From: Actinocatenispora sp963805605
Lineage (GTDB): Bacteria > Actinomycetota > Actinomycetes > Mycobacteriales > Micromonosporaceae
DNA: 64,000 nt
Reading direction: 5' to 3'
Assembly: GCA_963805605.1 (NCBI GenBank)
Contig: CAWDUX010000002.1
Location: forward strand, 434,001-498,000
Under the pieces are notes generated by a model. That model saw only the letters and a program-made list of their open reading frames with translations. It was not told the DNA's origin and did not search any database. Of the stretch, positions 60,150-64,000 are shown in pieces. The translations under genes were made by a program, and so were the position numbers. The first letter of the stretch is position 1; each line of letters opens with the position of its first letter.

Positions 60150-60518
60150 CTATGCGGTCGAGGATTGCTGCGTCCGCTCCAGCAGTACCTCCTTGAGGAC
60201 CTCGGCCTGGCTGTGGTCGGGATCCTTCGTGGCGGTGAGCAGGGTCAGCGTCCCGGACCGGGCGAGTTGCGCCAACCGTTCCACTCCTTCGGCGCGTGCC
60301 GCGGCGGTGAGTTCCTCGCGGTAGCGGCGGGCAAATTCGGAAAACCTCTCCGGAGTGTGTCCGTACCACATGCGCAGCGCGTCGGACGGCGCCACTCCCT
60401 TCTCCCAGTCGAAGTCTGCGGCCTCCTTCTCCAGGCCACGCGGCCACAGCCGGTCCACCAGGACCCGCTTCCCGTCGGTGTCGGCGGCGTCGTCGTAGAC
60501 GCGTTTGATGGCGATCAT
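60150..60518 (-). CDS. DUF488-family protein
   Basis: 122 residues. IAIKRVYDDAADTDGKRVLV, DRLWPRGLEKEAADFDWEKG, and FSEFARRYREEL are the conserved blocks of the DUF488 family. Small cytosolic protein of uncertain function (possible link to nucleic-acid or stress metabolism). Complete length. First gene of the DUF488-orn unit. Confidence 0.9.
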   Translation of the reverse strand: MIAIKRVYDDAADTDGKRVLVDRLWPRGLEKEAADFDWEKGVAPSDALRMWYGHTPERFSEFARRYREELTAAARAEGVERLAQLARSGTLTLLTATKDPDHSQAEVLKEVLLERTQQSSTA

Positions 60519-60684
60519 GGTTCGATCGTGCGCCGACGGACCGGCGGATGTTGGCGGAATCGGCCGGATCGTAGTGGTCAGATTGCGCTGTCAGCAGATC
60601 CGCTGCCGGCGAACAGGGCGTCCGGCGCGCGAGGTTCGGGACCACCATCGATCTCAACGACGCGTCGAGCGGGGAGTGGTCGGA

Positions 60685-61683
60685 TTGCGCACGCTGGTTC
60701 TTGGTGGAACGGTGTATTTGTCCCGAACGGTCGCCTCTACCGCGCGCGATGCCGGGCATGAGGTGGTGTGCCTGGCACGCGGGGTCTCCGGAACGGTGCC
60801 GGACCGGGTGCGTCATGTCCGGGCCGATCGCGACGAAACGGCCGCGTACCAGGAACTGACCGGTGACTTCGACGCCGTTGTGGAGGTGTCGAACTCGCCG
60901 GGCCAGGTGCGCGCGGCGTTGGCGGCGCTGGGGCCACGGGCCGGGCACTGGACCTACGTCTCGACCTGCAACGTCTACGCCGACCACGGAACACCCGACC
61001 AACTCGCGGAGGACGCCGCGCTGCTGGCGCCGACCGACTCCGACGGCGACGATCCCAACCTCTACGGTGCCCGCAACGTCGCCTGCGAGCAGGCTGTGTC
61101 CGAGGCGATGGGCCCGGCCCGGACGTTCCGGTGCCGGCCGGGGCTGATCGTGGGGCCGGGCGATCGCAGCGTCCGGTTCCGCTACTGGCCGACCCGGCTG
61201 GCCCGCGGCGGGGAGATCCTCGCGCCCGGCACCCCGGACCAGCGGGTCCAACTGGTCGACGTACGTGACCTGGCCGACTGGATCGTGCGGGCCGGCGAAC
61301 AGGGCCTGGCCGGCGTGTACGACGCGGTCAGCGCGCCGATGCCGATGGAGGACCTGCTGCACCGGGTGGGCGTGGGTGTCGGTACGCCGGACCCGCAGCT
61401 CACCTGGGTCGGGCAGGACTTCCTCACCGAACAGGGTGTGCAGCCGTGGGCTGGTCCCCGGTCGCTGCCGCTGTGGTTGCCGCTACCTGAGTACGCCGGG
61501 TTCGCCACCCGCGACGTGCGCCGGTCGCTGTCCGACGGGCTGGCGATCCGGGATTTCGCCGCGACCGCGCGCGACACGCTGGCCTGGGAGCGTGCGGAGC
61601 AGCCGGCGGCGACCCCGAAGGATGGCGGCATCGACGCCACCGACGAGGCCGCGCTGCTCGCCGCCTGGCATGCCCGCAGTTGA
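60685..61683 (+). CDS. NAD-dependent epimerase-like protein with altered active site
   Basis: 332 residues from TTG 60685, with GGGGAG eight bases upstream; GTG 60676 overlaps that site. Rossmann start RTLVLGGTVYLSRTVASTAR has Ser where the usual GGTxFxG has Gly. The catalytic block LYGARNVACEQAV has Asn where family members have Lys (YGARK). The rest, including HWTYVSTCNVYADHG and QLVDVRDLADWIV, is typical. The changes suggest loss of catalysis or a different reaction. Confidence 0.8.
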   Translation: MRTLVLGGTVYLSRTVASTARDAGHEVVCLARGVSGTVPDRVRHVRADRDETAAYQELTGDFDAVVEVSNSPGQVRAALAALGPRAGHWTYVSTCNVYADHGTPDQLAEDAALLAPTDSDGDDPNLYGARNVACEQAVSEAMGPARTFRCRPGLIVGPGDRSVRFRYWPTRLARGGEILAPGTPDQRVQLVDVRDLADWIVRAGEQGLAGVYDAVSAPMPMEDLLHRVGVGVGTPDPQLTWVGQDFLTEQGVQPWAGPRSLPLWLPLPEYAGFATRDVRRSLSDGLAIRDFAATARDTLAWERAEQPAATPKDGGIDATDEAALLAAWHARS

Positions 61684-61796
61684 GGCCGGACAGTACCTCG
61701 GGCAATCTCCTTCTTGACCGCTCCGCCTGAATGAAGGTAATTTCCGCAGGTACCGGGCCGGACGCGCCGGCCGGTGGCGAGGATCCGGTGGTGTCG

Positions 61797-63101
61797 ATGT
61801 CTCTGAAACGTCGTGCTTTTCTGTCCACGGTGACCGGATCGGTGGCTGCCGGAGCCGCGCTGCTGGGCGCCGCGCCGGCTGCCGCCGACAGCACCGGGGG
61901 CCGGCCCCGGCGCACGGTCCGTACCGGCCTGGAGTCGCTGATCGACGACGACTGGCGGCCGCTGTCGGGCACCAAGGTCGGGGTGGTGTCCAACCCGACC
62001 GGGGTCGACTCGCAGTACCGGCATGCGGTGGACCTGATGGCCGCCGACGGTACGGTCGACGTGGTGGGTGTCTTCGGTCCCGAACACGGATTCCGCGGCT
62101 CGGCACAGGCGGGCGGCTCGGAGGGCACCAGTACCGACCCGCGTACCGGGTTGACCGTCTACGACGCCTACGGCGCCACCCAGACCAAGTGGGCGGAGCT
62201 GTTCCGTACCGCCGGGGTGGAGACCGTGGTCTACGACATCCAGGATGTCGGCGCCCGCTTCTACACCTACATCTGGACGCTGTACGACTCGATGGTGGCG
62301 GCTGCCCGGCTGGGACTGCGCTACGTCGTGCTGGACCGCCCCAACCCCTGTGGTGGACGGGCCTACGGGCCGATGATGACCGCGGCGTACGAGTCGGGTG
62401 TCGGCAAGAAGGAGATCGTCCAGCAGCACGGTATGACCACCGGTGAGCTGGCCCGGTTCTACAACGGCGAGTTTCTGCCCACCGACGCGGGCCGGTCGAT
62501 GGATCTGCAGGTCGTGCAGGTGCGGGGCTGGAGTACCGATCAGCTCGGCACCGATCTGCCCGACCTGCCGTGGGTGCTGCCCAGCCCGAACATGCCCACC
62601 CGGTACACGGCGCTGGTCTACCCCGGCACCTGCATGTTCGAGGGCACGAACATCTCCGAGGGCCGCGGCACCACCCGCCCCTTCGAGCTGATCGCCGCGC
62701 CGTACCTGGACTACCACTGGGGCGACCGGCTGAACGCGCTGGAGCTGCCGGGCGTGCGTTTCCGGGAGGCCTACACCACCCCGACCTTCAGTAAATACTC
62801 TGGGACTCTGTGTAATGGCCTGCAGGTCGAGGTCTCCGAGCCGGGCGTGTACGACCCGGTCAGGACCGCCGTGGCGATGTTGATCGAGGCACACCGCTAC
62901 GACGGGTTCGAATGGCGCTACGATTCGTACGATCCGCAGCGTCCGTACTGGATCGACAAGCTCACCGGCTCGACCCGGCTGCGCACCATGATCAATGCCG
63001 GGGCCGATCTGGCCGAGGTTGTCGGAGCCTGGTCGCAGGAGCTGGCCGACTTCCACGCGCGTCGGCGTCACTACCTGCTGTACCGGGGTCCGGGACGGTG
63101 A
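61797..63101 (+). CDS. namZ: Exo-beta-N-acetylmuramidase NamZ (DUF1343) family, exported
   Basis: 434 residues. Tat-type signal SLKRRAFLSTVTGSVAAGAA ending AAPAAADS. The mature NamZ domain has LSGTKVGVVSNPTGVDSQYR, GVFGPEHGFRGSAQAG, YDIQDVGARFYTYIWTLYDS, VLDRPNPCGG, and PSPNMPTRYTALVYPGTCMFEGT. NamZ removes N-acetylmuramic acid from non-reducing ends of peptidoglycan fragments. The start is uncertain (GTG 61788/61791 also possible). Followed by a MurR/RpiR regulator, supporting a wall-recycling operon that continues beyond the window. Confidence 0.9.
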   Translation: MSLKRRAFLSTVTGSVAAGAALLGAAPAAADSTGGRPRRTVRTGLESLIDDDWRPLSGTKVGVVSNPTGVDSQYRHAVDLMAADGTVDVVGVFGPEHGFRGSAQAGGSEGTSTDPRTGLTVYDAYGATQTKWAELFRTAGVETVVYDIQDVGARFYTYIWTLYDSMVAAARLGLRYVVLDRPNPCGGRAYGPMMTAAYESGVGKKEIVQQHGMTTGELARFYNGEFLPTDAGRSMDLQVVQVRGWSTDQLGTDLPDLPWVLPSPNMPTRYTALVYPGTCMFEGTNISEGRGTTRPFELIAAPYLDYHWGDRLNALELPGVRFREAYTTPTFSKYSGTLCNGLQVEVSEPGVYDPVRTAVAMLIEAHRYDGFEWRYDSYDPQRPYWIDKLTGSTRLRTMINAGADLAEVVGAWSQELADFHARRRHYLLYRGPGR

Positions 63102-63237
63102 GCTTTACTTATTGACAGTGTCGGGGGTCTGGTGTGGGCTTACCGGAATGCCTGGAAGCTCCCGGATGTGTTGGCCGGGGGCGCTAGCCCGGTCCCTGAT
63201 AACGACCCTGTCCCTGACAACGAAAGTACGTTCGCCA

Positions 63238-64000
63238 GTGTCGAAGAATGCGAAGGGCGCCGCCATCCGCGACGCCAGGTCCGCGTCCGGCCCGGTCGGC
63301 GAGCAGGCCGGACTGATCGTCCATGTCACCGGCCTGCTGCCTTCGCTGTCGCCGGCCGAGCAGCGGGTGGCCCGACTGGTCACCGCCGATCCGGCGGCGG
63401 CAGCGCGGCAGACGATCACCGAGTTGGCCAGTGCCGCGGGTACTTCCGAGGCCACCGTCATCCGGTTCTGCCGTTCGGTGGGCATGGCCGGCTATCCGCA
63501 GCTGCGGATCCGGCTGGCCGCCGAGGCGGCTCGGCGGATCGAGCCGCCGGACGCCCGGGTGGTCGGTGGGGACATTCCGCCGGGCGCCGACATGGCCCAG
63601 ATCGTGGCGACCATCGCCTTCAACGACGCCCGGGCGGTCGAGGAGACCGCCGAGCAGTTGGACGTGGATGCCTGTGAACGGGCCGTGGCGGCGCTGGCGT
63701 CGGCTGGTCGGGTGGACGTGTTCGGGGTGGGTGCAAGCGGGTTCGTGGCCGCCGACTTCCAGCAGAAGTTGCATCGGATCGGTCGGACCGCTTTCTACTG
63801 GCCGGACACGCACACGGCGCTGACCAGTGCGGCCCTGCTGGGCAAGGGCGATGTGGCCTTCGGTATCTCGCACACCGGCACGACCAGTGACTGCGTCGAT
63901 GTGCTGGCCCGCGCGCAGTCGCAGGGTGCCACCACGATCGTGTTGACCAACTTCCCGCGGTCTCCGGTCGCCGACGTGGCCGATCTGGTGCTCACCACCG
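63238..64000 (+). CDS. murR: MurR/RpiR-family regulator with SIS domain (3' end outside window)
   Basis: 254 codons visible, from GTG 63238. N-terminal HTH_6: LSPAEQRVARLVTADPAAAA, then TITELASAAGTSEATVIRFC and RSVGMAGYPQLRIRL. A SIS sugar-phosphate-binding domain follows: VDVFGVGASGFVAADFQQKL and DVAFGISHTGTTSDCVDVLA. Members sense MurNAc-6-phosphate or related sugar phosphates. Immediately after namZ, so MurNAc metabolism is the likely target; murQ may lie beyond base 64000. A near-repeat CCCTGATAACGA/CCCTGACAACGA lies about 15-40 bases upstream. Confidence 0.88.
   Translation, partial: MSKNAKGAAIRDARSASGPVGEQAGLIVHVTGLLPSLSPAEQRVARLVTADPAAAARQTITELASAAGTSEATVIRFCRSVGMAGYPQLRIRLAAEAARRIEPPDARVVGGDIPPGADMAQIVATIAFNDARAVEETAEQLDVDACERAVAALASAGRVDVFGVGASGFVAADFQQKLHRIGRTAFYWPDTHTALTSAALLGKGDVAFGISHTGTTSDCVDVLARAQSQGATTIVLTNFPRSPVADVADLVLTT

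Overview
The window is chromosomal DNA of a high-GC actinomycete, most likely a Micromonosporales-type or related mycelial actinobacterium. The evidence is strong G/C third-position bias, many GTG starts, a panB/nadE/glnA2/glnE neighbourhood typical of Actinobacteria, an F420-dependent reductase, an HU protein fused to an H1-like tail, and a conservon-type (CvnD-like) GTPase relative. About 60 protein genes, one tRNA (His, GTG anticodon) and one IS256-family element can be supported. Genes lie on both strands in short operons, several with 4-base start/stop overlaps.

Left region (1-15 kb): PadR regulator with membrane partner, APH-like phosphotransferase, an XRE/TPR regulator, a secreted class-A-like serine hydrolase, an ArsR regulator that overlaps an MFS exporter and starts directly at a double palindromic operator, a terpene-cyclase-fold protein, an alpha/beta hydrolase with an SDR, and malate synthase divergent from an IclR regulator. 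This region also holds four decaying genes: a P-loop kinase cut off from its Walker A, an MFS fragment, a 2-TM protein and a virginiamycin B lyase.

Middle (15-34 kb): a histone-H1-like repeat protein, NADPH:F420 oxidoreductase, panB, nadE, an epimerase, glnA2, a degenerate CvnD-type pseudo-GTPase, a cysteine-free HesB-like protein, a WYL regulator, a class I amidotransferase, glnE, a large membrane protein, a GlcD/GlcF-type oxidase pair and a second-type PRPP synthetase. The glnA2/glnE part is a nitrogen-control neighbourhood.

Right (34-64 kb): a two-component system, an MHYT sensor, hypX without hydrogenase genes, a module of three proteins sharing a paired-cysteine SH3-like domain (two secreted, one a membrane-tethered HTH protein), an LCP ligase, UspA, a LarA-family racemase, a secreted lipase, the HU-H1 protein with a 56-bp palindromic terminator, pirin, and a three-gene operon of a cysteine-rich double-psi-barrel-like protein, a Tat-exported protein and a MauE-family membrane protein. 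This operon is the best candidate for an undescribed system. Then come glutamate decarboxylase, a class II amidotransferase, cytochrome oxidase subunit I divergent from a CDF metal exporter, a beta-lactamase-fold hydrolase, an IS256 element with four frameshifts, tRNA-His, orn, DUF488, an epimerase, and NamZ (exo-muramidase) followed by a MurR/RpiR regulator that runs off the right edge.
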